From positions 3,791,501-3,855,500 of the forward strand of contig NZ_LT598653.1 in NCBI RefSeq assembly GCF_900078365.1: 64,000 nt of DNA, read 5' to 3'. Below the pieces are notes generated by a model. That model made no database searches, was not told where the DNA came from, and was given only the letters and a program-made list of their open reading frames with translations. The position numbers and the translations under genes are program-made. The DNA comes from an uncultured Sphingopyxis sp. (GTDB lineage Bacteria > Pseudomonadota > Alphaproteobacteria > Sphingomonadales > Sphingomonadaceae). Below, in pieces: positions 39,139 through 49,876 of this stretch. Every line of letters begins with the position of its first letter. Within the stretch, counting starts at the first letter, position 1.

Positions 39139-40440
39139 ATGAAACCGACGACTTTCCTCCCGCTCCTATTGCTCGGCACAATGCTTGCCGCTCCTGTCGC
39201 TGCGCAGGCGCCCGCGCGCACCGTGATCCACGCCGGCCACCTGCTCGCCGAACCGGGCAAGCCCGCGCGCGGCGCTTCGACGATCATTGTCGAGGGCAGC
39301 AGGATCGTGAGCATCGCCGACGGTTTCCAGCCGGCCGACCCCGGCGCGACGCTGATCGACCTCAAGGACAAATATGTCCTCCCCGGCCTCATCGACAGCC
39401 ATGTCCATCTGACCAGCGATGCGGGCGGCATCGCCGGCCAACTCGAGGAAATCACGCTCAGCCCCGCCGCACAGGCCTTCAATGCCGAGGTCAACGGCAT
39501 GAAGACGCTGCGCGCGGGCTTCACCACCGTGCGCAACCTCGGCGACGGCGACGGGGCGACGCTGGCGCTCCGCGACGCGATCCTCGCGGGCAAGGTGCAG
39601 GGGCCGCGCATCGTCGATGCCGGTGCCAGCATCTCGGGCAGCGCGGGGCATATGGACGGCTCCTTGGGCTATCGCGACGAGCTTCGCCCCTTCTTCGCGG
39701 GCGCGGGCAACACCTGCAACGGCGCCGATGATTGCCGCCGCGCGGTGCGGCTCCAGATCGGGCGCGGCGCCGATGTGATCAAATTCGCCTCGACCGGCGG
39801 GGTCAACAGCCGCATCGGGGCGGGGCTCGGCAAGCAGATGTTCGACGACGAGGCGCGGGCGATCGTCGAAACCGCGCATCTGTTCGGCAAGAAGGTCGCG
39901 GTGCATGCGCACGGCGCCGACGGCATCCGCCTCGCGATCGACGCCGGCGCCGATTCGATCGAACATGGCACGATCCTCGACGATGTGACGATCGCGGCGT
40001 GGGCGAAATCGAAAACCTATTATATCCCGACGCTCTCGACCGTGAACGGCTACAAGGAACGCCTCGCCGCCAATCCCGACGCTTACGAACCCGACGTGCT
40101 GGCGAAGATCAAATGGCGCATCTCGATCACCGGCAAAAGCCTCGAAACGCTCGTGCCCAAGGGTGTGCGCATCGCCTTCGGCACCGACGCCGGTGTCTCG
40201 AAGCACGGCCGCAACGGCGACGAGTTCGAACTGATGGTCCAGCACGGCATGACGCCGGTTGAGGCGATCAAGGCCGCGACGGTGAACGCCGCCGACTTGC
40301 TCGGCCTGTCGGACCAGATCGGCACCATCGCGCCGGGCAAGAGCGCCGACATCATCGCGGTGGCGAGCGACCCCGTCGCCGACGTGCGCGTGCTCAAGAA
40401 GGTCGATTTCGTGATGGCGCGCGGCGAAGTGGTCGACTGA
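39139..40440 (+). CDS. Exported metal-dependent amidohydrolase
   Basis: 433 residues with a signal peptide (LPLLLLGTMLAAPVAAQA). Metal ligands: LIDSHVHLTSD (HxH), VIKFASTGG (position of the bridging lysine), VAVHAHGADGI and FGTDAGV. This is the imidazolonepropionase/prolidase-like branch of amidohydrolases, which includes Xaa-Arg and Xaa-Pro dipeptidases. A periplasmic dipeptidase role is inferred, not shown. Confidence 0.9.
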   Translation: MKPTTFLPLLLLGTMLAAPVAAQAPARTVIHAGHLLAEPGKPARGASTIIVEGSRIVSIADGFQPADPGATLIDLKDKYVLPGLIDSHVHLTSDAGGIAGQLEEITLSPAAQAFNAEVNGMKTLRAGFTTVRNLGDGDGATLALRDAILAGKVQGPRIVDAGASISGSAGHMDGSLGYRDELRPFFAGAGNTCNGADDCRRAVRLQIGRGADVIKFASTGGVNSRIGAGLGKQMFDDEARAIVETAHLFGKKVAVHAHGADGIRLAIDAGADSIEHGTILDDVTIAAWAKSKTYYIPTLSTVNGYKERLAANPDAYEPDVLAKIKWRISITGKSLETLVPKGVRIAFGTDAGVSKHGRNGDEFELMVQHGMTPVEAIKAATVNAADLLGLSDQIGTIAPGKSADIIAVASDPVADVRVLKKVDFVMARGEVVD

Positions 40441-40444
40441 ATCT

Positions 40445-40575
40445 GATCCTCCCTGTCGCGTAGCGATGGGGAGGTGGCAGCGCGAAGCGCTGACGGAGGG
40501 GCTATGGTTTGCGTTGCTGCCCCTCCACCATCCTTCGGATGGTCCCCCTCCCCACTGCTTTGCGGCAGGGAGGAT
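40445..40575. repeat. Dispersed palindromic repeat, family B
   Basis: GATCCTCCCTGTCGCGTAGC with ATGGGGAGGTGGCAG on the left and CCCTCCCCACTGC ... GGCAGGGAGGATTC on the right; near copy of 31526-31650. It separates the convergent amidohydrolase and DNA glycosylase genes. Confidence 0.85.
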
Positions 40576-40576
40576 T

Positions 40577-41077
40577 CTACTTCGCCAATGCCACGCGTAA
40601 TCGCAACCAATGCTCCAGCTTTACCGGGTAGCCACACGTATGCGCGGCGCTGCTCGACGGCAGATCGACGAGCGCGACGCCCTCGATCGGCAGAAGCTGT
40701 TTCCGCCCGATCGACGCGGCCTTGCCGCCGTTGAAGGCGATCATGCGCAAATCGGGCAGCCCCGCGACCAGCGCCGCGAGGTCGTGGGCTTCGGCTTCAC
40801 GGATATGGCTGTCGCTGCTCGTGTGGCGTTCGGCGCTGCGGATCACATCCCAGAGGCCGACCTTCGCTTCGCGCAGGGCGGCCAGCCTGTCGTCATAGGG
40901 CATATCGGCGAGCGGTCGGCCCACCACCTCGCCCAGCAGGCGCCAGAACTGGTTGGTCGGGTGCGCATAATATTGCCGCGCGGCCAGCGAGCGCGCGCCG
41001 GGCAGGCTTCCCAAAATCAGCAACCGCGTGTCGGGCGCGACATGCGGGGCGAAGCTGGTGTGGCGGACGGTGGGCAT
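40577..41077 (-). CDS. DNA-deoxyinosine/uracil glycosylase family protein
   Basis: 166 residues. ILGSLPGARSL (motif I loop), QYYAHPTNQFWRLLG, VGLWDVIRSAER and LPSSSAAHT resemble the Mug/hypoxanthine-DNA glycosylase branch of the uracil-DNA glycosylase superfamily, which removes deaminated bases. The leucine and serine in motif I fit family 6 (HDG) rather than family 1. Confidence 0.88.
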   Translation of the reverse strand: MPTVRHTSFAPHVAPDTRLLILGSLPGARSLAARQYYAHPTNQFWRLLGEVVGRPLADMPYDDRLAALREAKVGLWDVIRSAERHTSSDSHIREAEAHDLAALVAGLPDLRMIAFNGGKAASIGRKQLLPIEGVALVDLPSSSAAHTCGYPVKLEHWLRLRVALAK

Positions 41078-41124
41078 GGCCCGCGATAGCCCGCTCCGCC
41101 TTGCGCAACAATATTGCCTGCCTC

Positions 41125-41168
41125 TTGACCGGCCACCCCTTGACCATCGGGGGAATCGGGTCTAGGGG
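41125..41168 (+). promoter_or_regulatory. Possible promoter of the str operon
   Basis: The 320-bp gap 41078-41397 before rpsL has no gene. Two TTGACC hexamers (41125 and 41140) match the -35 consensus well; the second has a weak TAGGGG 17 bp downstream. The start site cannot be fixed by eye. The rest of the gap is a long leader with no clear hairpin. Confidence 0.3.
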
Positions 41169-41397
41169 CGCGCTCGACCGAAAAGGGCGGTTTGCTGCCT
41201 CTTTCAGTTGCAACAGCGCTTGAACATTGCTGGCGCGGATGGAGCCTCCGGAAGATCAGTCCGATCTGCCGGGGTCTTTTGCTGTTATCAGGTCGGCCGT
41301 TTTCCGCCAATTTGGGCGGGTTAGCGGCCGGAGCTTCATCCACCGCGGTACAGTAACCGTTCGCTTTGATGGGCGGACACATAAAGGTGAAGCATTC

Positions 41398-41769
41398 ATG
41401 CCCACGATCAACCAGCTGGTCCGCAAGGGCCGGACTCTCCAGAAGGTGAAGTCCAAGGTCCCGGCGATGGAAGCAAACCCGCAAAAGCGCGGCGTTTGCA
41501 CCCGTGTCTATACGACGACTCCGAAAAAGCCGAACTCGGCGCTCCGCAAGGTTGCGAAGGTCCGCCTGACCAATGCCCGCGAAGTCATCACCTACATCCC
41601 CGGCGAAGGCCACAACCTCCAGGAACACAGCGTCGTGCTGATCCGCGGCGGCCGTGTGCGCGACCTTCCCGGTGTGCGTTACCACGTCCTGCGCGGCGTG
41701 CTCGACACGCAGGGTGTGAAGGACCGCAAGCAGAGCCGTTCGAAGTACGGCGCGAAGCGTCCCAAGTAA
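41398..41769 (+). CDS. rpsL: 30S ribosomal protein S12
   Basis: 123 residues, MPTINQLVRKGR to RSKYGAKRPK. TTPKKPNSALRKVAKV holds the decoding-site residues (Lys43 region) where streptomycin-resistance changes occur; the wild-type lysine is present. First gene of the str cluster. AAAGGTGAAG precedes the ATG. Confidence 0.98.
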   Translation: MPTINQLVRKGRTLQKVKSKVPAMEANPQKRGVCTRVYTTTPKKPNSALRKVAKVRLTNAREVITYIPGEGHNLQEHSVVLIRGGRVRDLPGVRYHVLRGVLDTQGVKDRKQSRSKYGAKRPK

Positions 41770-41841
41770 GGACCGCTTTTTCGGCTATTTGATCATCCCG
41801 CGCTGCCTTTGCGCCGGGATGCTGTTGTAAAGGAATATCCT

Positions 41842-42312
41842 ATGGCTCGTCGTCGTCGTCCTGAACGCCGCGAAATCCTGCCCGATCCCCGTTTCGGGGA
41901 TGTCGTGCTGTCGAAATTCATGAACAGCGTCATGCTGGACGGGAAGAAGTCCGTCGCCGAAAGCATCGTTTACGGTGCGCTCGAATCGGTCGAAGCCCGC
42001 GCCAAGAAGGAACCGCTCGGCGTGTTCCACGAAGCACTGGCGAACATCCGTCCGAACATCGAAGTCCGCAGCCGCCGCGTCGGCGGTGCGACCTATCAGG
42101 TTCCGGTCGAAGTCCGTCCGGACCGCGCGCAGGCGCTCGCGATCCGCTGGCTGATCACCGCCGCGCGCAACCGCAGCGAAACCACGATGGCCGCGCGCCT
42201 GTCGGGCGAACTGCTCGACGCGTCGAACAACCGCGGCAACGCGGTCAAGAAGCGCGAAGACACGCACCGCATGGCCGAAGCGAACCGCGCTTTCAGCCAC
42301 TACCGCTGGTAA
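41842..42312 (+). CDS. rpsG: 30S ribosomal protein S7
   Basis: 156 residues, MARRRRPERREILPDPRFGD to NRAFSHYRW. Primary 16S rRNA binder in the head of the small subunit. Start at 41842; an ATG 11 codons upstream has no family support. Confidence 0.98.
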   Translation: MARRRRPERREILPDPRFGDVVLSKFMNSVMLDGKKSVAESIVYGALESVEARAKKEPLGVFHEALANIRPNIEVRSRRVGGATYQVPVEVRPDRAQALAIRWLITAARNRSETTMAARLSGELLDASNNRGNAVKKREDTHRMAEANRAFSHYRW

Positions 42313-42377
42313 GCGCCGGCGGGGCGGCCCCCTCTTGTAAGAGCTCGCCTCGCAATCGTAACAATCGTTCCTATATC

Positions 42378-42402
42378 GGGGGTGGCCCAAACGGCCTCCC
42401 CC
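42378..42402 (+). other. Hairpin in the fusA leader
   Basis: GGGGGTGGCC / GGCCTCCCCC pair at 9 of 10 positions around a CAAAC loop. It ends 19 bases before the fusA ATG and has no T-run, so it is more likely a translation or mRNA-stability element than a terminator. Function is inferred only. Confidence 0.5.
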
Positions 42403-42421
42403 CAAATCCAAGGAAAAGACC

Positions 42422-44515
<2,094 letters not shown>

Positions 44516-44525
44516 TAAGGTCGAA

Positions 44526-44550
44526 GCCGCGCGGGCTTGCACCGCGCGGC
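44526..44550 (+). other. Hairpin between fusA and tuf
   Basis: GCCGCGCGG / CCGCGCGGC with a 7-base loop, 11 bases after the fusA stop. There is no T-run. It may affect relative fusA/tuf expression. Confidence 0.5.
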
Positions 44551-44634
44551 AAGACCCTCTAAGGGCGGCGCCTGATTCAGCAGGCTCGTCCAGGACTGAT
44601 CAACGCAAACACATGAACAAGAAGGTTCCATATC

Positions 44635-45914
44635 ATGGCTAAGGCTAAATTTGAGCGGACGAAGCCGCACTGCAACATCGGCACCATCGGTCACGTCGAC
44701 CATGGCAAGACCTCGCTGACCGCAGCGATCACCAAGGTGCTCGCCGAAAACATCGCGGGCAACGCCGCCGTCGACTTCGCGAACATCGACAAGGCGCCCG
44801 AAGAGCGCGAACGCGGCATCACCATTTCGACCGCGCACGTCGAATATGAAACCGACGGCCGCCACTATGCGCACGTCGATTGCCCGGGCCACGCCGACTA
44901 TGTGAAGAACATGATCACCGGTGCCGCCCAGATGGACGGCGCGATCCTCGTCGTGTCGGCCGCTGACGGCCCGATGCCGCAGACCAAGGAGCACATCCTG
45001 CTCGCGAAGCAGGTCGGCGTTCCGACCATGGTCGTCTTCCTCAACAAGGTCGATCAGCTCGACGATCCCGAGCTGCTCGAACTCGTCGAACTCGAAATCC
45101 GCGAAGAGCTTTCGAAGCGCGACTTCGACGGCGACAATATTCCGATCATCGCTGGCTCGGCGCTCGCCGCGCTCGAAAGCCGCGACGACAACATCGGCAA
45201 GGACGCGATCCTGAAGCTGATGGCCGCCGTCGACGAATGGATTCCGCAGCCCGAGCGTCCGCTCGACAAGCCCTTCCTGATGCCGATCGAAGACGTGTTC
45301 TCGATCTCGGGCCGTGGCACCGTCGTCACCGGCCGCGTCGAGACCGGCATCGTCAAGGTGGGTGAAGAAGTCGAAATCGTCGGCATCAAGGACACCAAGA
45401 AGACCGTCGTCACCGGCGTCGAAATGTTCCGCAAGCTGCTCGACCAGGGCCAGGCCGGCGACAACATCGGTGCGCTGATCCGCGGCGTCGGCCGTGAGGA
45501 AGTCGAGCGCGGCCAGGTTCTGGCGAAGCCCGGCTCGATCACGCCGCACACCGAGTTCACCTCGGAAGTGTACGTCCTGTCGAAGGACGAAGGCGGCCGT
45601 CACACGCCGTTCTTCGCGAACTATCGTCCGCAGTTCTACTTCCGCACGCCTTCTTCCATGGCGATCGGCGCCAGCAAGGTGGCCGTCATACGCCGTTCTT
45701 CAACGGCTATCGTCCGCAGTTCTACTTCCGCACCACCGACGTCACCGGCGAGGTCATCCTTCCCGAGGGCACCGAGATGGTCATGCCGGGCGACAACGTC
45801 CAGCTGTCGGTCAAGCTGATCGCTCCGATCGCCATGGACCCGGGTCTCCGCTTCGCGATTCGCGAAGGCGGCCGCACGGTCGGCGCAGGGGTTGTGGCGA
45901 CCGTCACAAAGTAA
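44635..45914 (+). pseudogene. tuf: Elongation factor Tu, broken by an 86-bp insertion
   Basis: Residues 1-319 are a normal EF-Tu (G1 GHVDHGKTSL, G3 DCPGHADY, G4 NKVD). At about 45590 the sequence GGRHTPFFANYRPQFYFRT is followed by unrelated PSSMAIGASK, after which the frame is lost and stops at 45819. The true tail (GGRHTPFFNGYRPQFYFRTT onwards, to GVVATVTK and TAA at 45914) continues from 45678 in another frame. So an 86-bp insertion containing a diverged copy of a 58-bp segment breaks domain 3. EF-Tu is essential, so either a second intact tuf exists elsewhere or this is an assembly error between tuf copies. Confidence 0.9.
45590..45733 (+). repeat. 58-bp direct repeat in tuf with 28-bp spacer
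   Basis: Copy 1 is 45590-45647 and copy 2 is 45676-45733; 51 of 58 bases match. The 28-bp spacer (45648-45675) has no match to EF-Tu. The copies encode FFANYRPQ and FFNGYRPQ, two natural EF-Tu variants, so they look like pieces of two different tuf alleles. Confidence 0.9.
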
Positions 45915-45924
45915 TATAGGGCCG

Positions 45925-45959
45925 CGAGCCGCGCGATTCGGACCGATTCGCGCGGCTCG
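45925..45959 (+). terminator. Long hairpin after tuf
   Basis: Perfect 11-bp arms CGAGCCGCGCG and CGCGCGGCTCG with further pairing inside. A T-run (GGTTTTT) follows only about 10 bases later, so it is an imperfect terminator or attenuator between the str and S10 clusters. Confidence 0.5.
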
Positions 45960-46061
45960 TAGCTTAAAGGTTTTTGATGGCCGATCCGGCTTCCGTGCGG
46001 AAGTCGGAGCAGGCCATTTCGGCTCTTTCGCATCGTTAGACGGGATTCGACTGGAACAGTC

Positions 46062-46373
46062 ATGGAAACGCAGAATATTCGCATTCGCCTGAAGGCCTTT
46101 GATCACCGCGTGCTCGATCAGGCCACCACCGACATCGCCGATACGGCACGTCGCACGGGCGCTCTCATTCGCGGTCCGATCCCGCTTCCGACGCGTATTG
46201 AAAAATTCACCGTGAACCGCGGTCCGCATGTCGACAAGAAGTCGCGCGAGCAGTTCGAGGTGCGCACCCACAAGCGGCTGCTCGACATCGTGCAGCCCAC
46301 CCCGCAGACGGTCGATGCGCTGATGAAGCTCGACCTCGCCGCGGGCGTGAACGTCGAAATCAAGTTGGCCTAA
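46062..46373 (+). CDS. rpsJ: 30S ribosomal protein S10
   Basis: 103 residues, METQNIRIRLKAFDHRVLDQ to GVNVEIKLA. Part of the 30S head and of the NusB-S10 antitermination complex. First gene of the S10 cluster. It is followed by an unusually long 281-nt gap before rplC. Confidence 0.98.
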   Translation: METQNIRIRLKAFDHRVLDQATTDIADTARRTGALIRGPIPLPTRIEKFTVNRGPHVDKKSREQFEVRTHKRLLDIVQPTPQTVDALMKLDLAAGVNVEIKLA

Positions 46374-46384
46374 GGCCAACGCAG

Positions 46385-46402
46385 CCCCCGCGAAAGCGGG
46401 GG
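46385..46402 (+). repeat. Family A half-element hairpin after rpsJ
   Basis: CCCCCG-CGAAAG-CGGGGG is a single core of the dispersed family A palindrome, 11 bases after the rpsJ stop. No facing second arm is present. Confidence 0.65.
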
Positions 46403-46481
46403 TCTCTATCGGCAGGACGCTTCGGCGCCTGCATCGCGATAGGGTGGATACCGCCGGACGGCTTCTTTCCGAAGCATCATG

Positions 46482-46542
46482 GTCCGGGCTGCGTCCCCCG
46501 TCTCGCCGCTCTCCTTCGGGGTGGCGGCACCTCAGCCCGGAC
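46482..46542 (+). ncRNA. Candidate structured RNA leader before rplC
   Basis: Outer arms GTCCGGGCTG (46482-46491) and CAGCCCGGAC (46533-46542) pair perfectly. Inside, GCCGC (46505) pairs with GCGGC (46524), leading to a CC-TTCG-GG tetraloop. A direct repeat CGAAGCATC flanks the structure (46470 and 46547). The nested design looks like a regulatory mRNA element, for example a ribosomal-protein-binding leader. A dispersed repeat is the alternative. Confidence 0.45.
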
Positions 46543-46654
46543 GGGGCGAAGCATCGAAATTTTGGGCTGGGAGGGTTCCATTGGGGCATTGCCTCAACGG
46601 GTCCCGCAAGCCGTGCGGAATGGTCCGCCCGGCCTCTGTTTAGGAGTATGGATC

Positions 46655-47428
46655 ATGCGTACAGGCGTGATCGCGAAGAAAATGGGGATGACCCGCCTGT
46701 TTCAGGACGACGGCCGCCACGTGCCCGTCACCGTCCTGAGCCTCGAAGGCTGCCAGGTCGTCTCCGTGCGCGATAAAGAACGCGACGGCTATGTGGCCGT
46801 TCAACTGGGTGCCGGTTCGGCCAAGGCCAAGAACGTCGCCAAGCCGCAGCGCGGCGCTTATGGCAAGGCCGAAGTCGAGCCGAAGGCGAAGCTCGTCGAA
46901 TTCCGCGTCGCCGACGACGCGACGCTCGACGTCGGCGCCGAACTGTCGGCCGACCACTTCGTCGCCGGCCAGATCGTCGACATCCAGGGCGTGACGCAGG
47001 GCAAGGGCTTTGCCGGTGCGATGAAGCGCTGGGGTTTCGGCGGTATGCGCGCGACCCACGGTGTTTCGATCAGCCACCGTGCGCATGGTTCGACCGGTAA
47101 CCGCCAGGATCCGGGCCGCGTCTTCAAGAACAAGAAGATGGCCGGCCACATGGGCGCGCGCAACCGCACCCAGCAGAATCTCGAAATCGTCCGCACCGAC
47201 GTCGAGCGCGGCCTTCTCTTCGTCAAGGGCTCGGTCCCTGGCTCGAAGGGCGGCTGGCTGCTCGTCCGCGATGCGGTGAAGCTGCCGCGCCACCCCGAGG
47301 CCCCCTATCCGGCGGGCATCAAGAGCGCGGCCAACAGCAACGAAGCCCCGGCTGACGCGCCGGTCGAAACGCCGGTCGAAGAAACCGTCGTCGACACCGC
47401 GGCCACCGACGGCGCACAGGAGTCCTGA
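46655..47428 (+). CDS. rplC: 50S ribosomal protein L3
   Basis: 257 residues. Starts MRTGVIAKKMGMTRLFQDDG at 46655 with TAGGAG before it; the core runs to about residue 220 and includes GGMRATHGVSISHRAHGSTG. An acidic, Ala/Pro/Glu-rich tail of about 40 residues follows (EAPADAPVETPVEETVVD), longer than in E. coli but seen in other alphaproteobacteria. Early assembly protein of 23S rRNA. Confidence 0.97.
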   Translation: MRTGVIAKKMGMTRLFQDDGRHVPVTVLSLEGCQVVSVRDKERDGYVAVQLGAGSAKAKNVAKPQRGAYGKAEVEPKAKLVEFRVADDATLDVGAELSADHFVAGQIVDIQGVTQGKGFAGAMKRWGFGGMRATHGVSISHRAHGSTGNRQDPGRVFKNKKMAGHMGARNRTQQNLEIVRTDVERGLLFVKGSVPGSKGGWLLVRDAVKLPRHPEAPYPAGIKSAANSNEAPADAPVETPVEETVVDTAATDGAQES

Positions 47429-47430
47429 TC

Positions 47431-48057
47431 ATGAAGGTCAAGGTTCAGACCCTCGATGGCAAGGCTGGCGCCGACATCGATCTTAACGACGACGTCTTCG
47501 GCGTCGATGCGCGTGCCGACATCCTGCACCGCGTCGTCGCCTGGCAGCTCGAAAAGCGCCGCGGCCCCGCCCGCGCCGCGCGCGAGCGCAGCGACGTTGC
47601 CCGCACCGGCAAGAAGTTCGGTCGCCAGAAGGGCGGCGGTACCGCCCGTCACGGCGATCGCAAGGCGCCGATCTTCATCGGCGGTGGCAAGGCGCATGGT
47701 CCCCGGGCCCGCACCTTCGGTCACTCGCTGAACAAGAAAATCCGTACCCTCGGTCTGAAGATGGCGCTGAGCGACAAGGCGAAGGGCGGCAAGCTCGTCG
47801 TTCTCGACACGCTCGAGCTCAAGGACGCGAAGACCAAGGCGCTCGCCGGCAAGCTCGGCAAGCTCGAACTCGGCAATCGCGCGCTCTTCATCGACGGCGA
47901 CGCGGTGCATGAAAGCTTCGCCATGGCTTCGGCCAACCTCATCGGTGTCGACGCGCTGCCCGCCATTGGCGCCAACGTCTATGACATCATCCGTGCCGAC
48001 ACGCTGGTCCTGACCCGCGCGGCGGTCGAAAAGCTGGAGGCCCGCTGCAATGGCTAA
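47431..48057 (+). CDS. rplD: 50S ribosomal protein L4
   Basis: 208 residues. The tunnel-loop segment GRQKGGGTARHGDRKAPIFI is typical. L4 lines the exit tunnel and in some bacteria represses its own operon. It lies 2 bases after rplC and overlaps rplW by 8 bases. Confidence 0.97.
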   Translation: MKVKVQTLDGKAGADIDLNDDVFGVDARADILHRVVAWQLEKRRGPARAARERSDVARTGKKFGRQKGGGTARHGDRKAPIFIGGGKAHGPRARTFGHSLNKKIRTLGLKMALSDKAKGGKLVVLDTLELKDAKTKALAGKLGKLELGNRALFIDGDAVHESFAMASANLIGVDALPAIGANVYDIIRADTLVLTRAAVEKLEARCNG

Positions 48058-48358
48058 GGCAAAAACCATCGACGCGCGTCACTATGACGTGATCCTCGCT
48101 CCGGTGATCACCGAAAAGTCGACGCTGCTCAGCGAAAATGACGCGGTGGTGTTCAAGGTCGCGAACGACGCGACCAAGCCCGCCATCAAGGCCGCCGTCG
48201 AGGCGCTGTTCGATGTCAAGGTATTGAGCGTGAACACGCTCGTCACCAAGGGCAAGACCAAGCGCTGGAAGGGCAAGCCCTACACCCGCAGCGACGTGAA
48301 GAAGGCGATCGTTCGCCTGGCCGAAGGCCAGTCGATCGACGTCACCACGGGCGTCTGA
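48050..48358 (+). CDS. rplW: 50S ribosomal protein L23
   Basis: 102 residues. Contains YDVILAPVITEKSTLLSE and VKVLSVNTLVTKGKTKRWKG. Sits at the tunnel exit as docking site for trigger factor and SRP. Overlaps rplD by 8 bases. Confidence 0.97.
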   Translation: MAKAKTIDARHYDVILAPVITEKSTLLSENDAVVFKVANDATKPAIKAAVEALFDVKVLSVNTLVTKGKTKRWKGKPYTRSDVKKAIVRLAEGQSIDVTTGV

Positions 48359-48379
48359 TTGTAGGAAGAGGCAGAAAAA

Positions 48380-49216
48380 ATGGCACTTAAATCCTATAAT
48401 CCGACCAGCCCCGCGCAGCGCGGCCTGATCCTCGTCGACAAATCGTCGCTTTGGAAGGGCAAGCCCGTCAAGGCGCTGACCGAAGGCAAGCGCAAGACCG
48501 GTGGCCGCAACAACAAGGGCCATGTGACCTCGCGCGGTATCGCCGGCGGCCACAAGCAGAAGTACCGCTTCATCGACTTCAAGCGTCGCAAGTGGGACAT
48601 GCCGGCCACCGTCGAGCGTCTGGAATATGACCCGAACCGCACGGCGTTCATCGCGCTCGTGAAATATGAAGACGGCGAACTCGCCTACATTCTCGCGCCG
48701 CAGCGCCTGGGTGTCGGCGACACCGTCGTCGCGGGCAAGAAGACCGACGTGAAGCCGGGCAATGCGATGGAATTGTCGCAGATGCCGGTCGGCACGATCG
48801 TCCACAATATCGAGATGAAGCCGGGCAAGGGCGGTCAGATCGCCCGTTCGGCGGGCACCTATGCACAGGTCGTCGGTCGTGACCGCGGCCTCGTCATCGT
48901 GCGTCTCGGTTCGGGCGAACAGCGTTACATCCGCGGCGAGTGCATGGGCACGGTCGGTGCGGTGTCGAACCCCGACAACCAGAACACCAACCTGGGCAAG
49001 GCCGGCCGCAACCGCTGGCTCGGCAAGCGTCCGCTGACTCGCGGTGTCGCGAAGAACCCGGTCGACCACCCGCACGGCGGTGGTGAAGGCCGCACCTCGG
49101 GTGGCCGTCATCCGGTGACCCCGTGGGGCAAGCCGACCAAGGGTGCCCGTACCCGTCACAACAAGTCGACCGACAAGATGATCATCCGGTCGCGTCACGC
49201 GAAGAAGAAGAGGTAA
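48380..49216 (+). CDS. rplB: 50S ribosomal protein L2
   Basis: 278 residues. GGRNNKGHVTSRGIAGGHKQ and the C-terminal NPVDHPHGGGEGRTSGGRHP (with the conserved histidine) are diagnostic. Needed for peptidyl transfer and subunit joining. GGAAGAGG precedes the start. Confidence 0.98.
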   Translation: MALKSYNPTSPAQRGLILVDKSSLWKGKPVKALTEGKRKTGGRNNKGHVTSRGIAGGHKQKYRFIDFKRRKWDMPATVERLEYDPNRTAFIALVKYEDGELAYILAPQRLGVGDTVVAGKKTDVKPGNAMELSQMPVGTIVHNIEMKPGKGGQIARSAGTYAQVVGRDRGLVIVRLGSGEQRYIRGECMGTVGAVSNPDNQNTNLGKAGRNRWLGKRPLTRGVAKNPVDHPHGGGEGRTSGGRHPVTPWGKPTKGARTRHNKSTDKMIIRSRHAKKKR

Positions 49217-49219
49217 GCC

Positions 49220-49495
49220 ATGGCTCGCTCGGTCTGGAAGGGTCCGTTCGTGGACCTCCATCTCCTCAAGAAAGCCGAAACGGCCCAGGACGGCGGCAGC
49301 ACTGCCCCGATCAAGACCTGGTCGCGCCGGTCCACCATCCTGCCGCAGTTCGTCGGGCTGACCTTCAACGTCTACAACGGCCGCAAGTTCGTGCCGGTGT
49401 CGGTCAATGAAGACATGGTCGGCATGAAGCTGGGTGAATTCGCGCCGACGCGCTTCTTCCCCGGCCACGCGGCTGACAAGAAGGGCAAACGCTAA
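49220..49495 (+). CDS. rpsS: 30S ribosomal protein S19
   Basis: 91 residues, MARSVWKGPFVDLHLLKK, with RRSTILPQFVGLTFNVYNGR. Head protein of the 30S next to S13. Its stop TAA shares a base with the rplV ATG (TAATG). Confidence 0.98.
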   Translation: MARSVWKGPFVDLHLLKKAETAQDGGSTAPIKTWSRRSTILPQFVGLTFNVYNGRKFVPVSVNEDMVGMKLGEFAPTRFFPGHAADKKGKR

Positions 49496-49875
49496 TGGGC
49501 AAGGAAAAGTCCCCCCGCCGCGTTGCGGACAATGAGGCGCTCTCGGTCGGCACGCAGATTCGCGGCTCGGCGCAGAAGCTGAACCTCGTTGCCGCGCTGA
49601 TCCGCGGCCGCAAGGTCGAAGACGCGATGAACGTTCTCGCTTTCTCGAAGAAGGCGATGGCCGTCGATGTGCGCAAGGTTCTCGCCAGCGCCGTCGCCAA
49701 CGCGGAAAACAACCACAACCTCGACGTCGACGCGCTCGTCGTCAAGGAAGCGAGCGTCGGCAAGTCGCTCTCGATGAAGCGCTGGCACGCGCGTGGCCGC
49801 GGCAAGTCGACCCGGATCGTCAAGCCGTTCAGCCGCATCCGCATCGTCGTGCGCGAACAGGAAGAAGAGGCGTAA
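49495..49875 (+). CDS. rplV: 50S ribosomal protein L22
   Basis: 126 residues. IRGSAQKLNLVAALIRGRKV and the tunnel hairpin KRWHARGRGKSTRI are typical. Lines the exit tunnel, where macrolide-resistance changes map. Overlaps rpsS by one base. Confidence 0.97.
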   Translation: MGKEKSPRRVADNEALSVGTQIRGSAQKLNLVAALIRGRKVEDAMNVLAFSKKAMAVDVRKVLASAVANAENNHNLDVDALVVKEASVGKSLSMKRWHARGRGKSTRIVKPFSRIRIVVREQEEEA

Positions 49876-49876
49876 G

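Noticed and set aside
44613..44642. A nine-codon open frame (MNKKVPYHG) overlapping the tuf start
   Set aside because: It has no recognisable ribosome binding site of its own and can be explained by the tuf Shine-Dalgarno region; a leader peptide is possible but unsupported.
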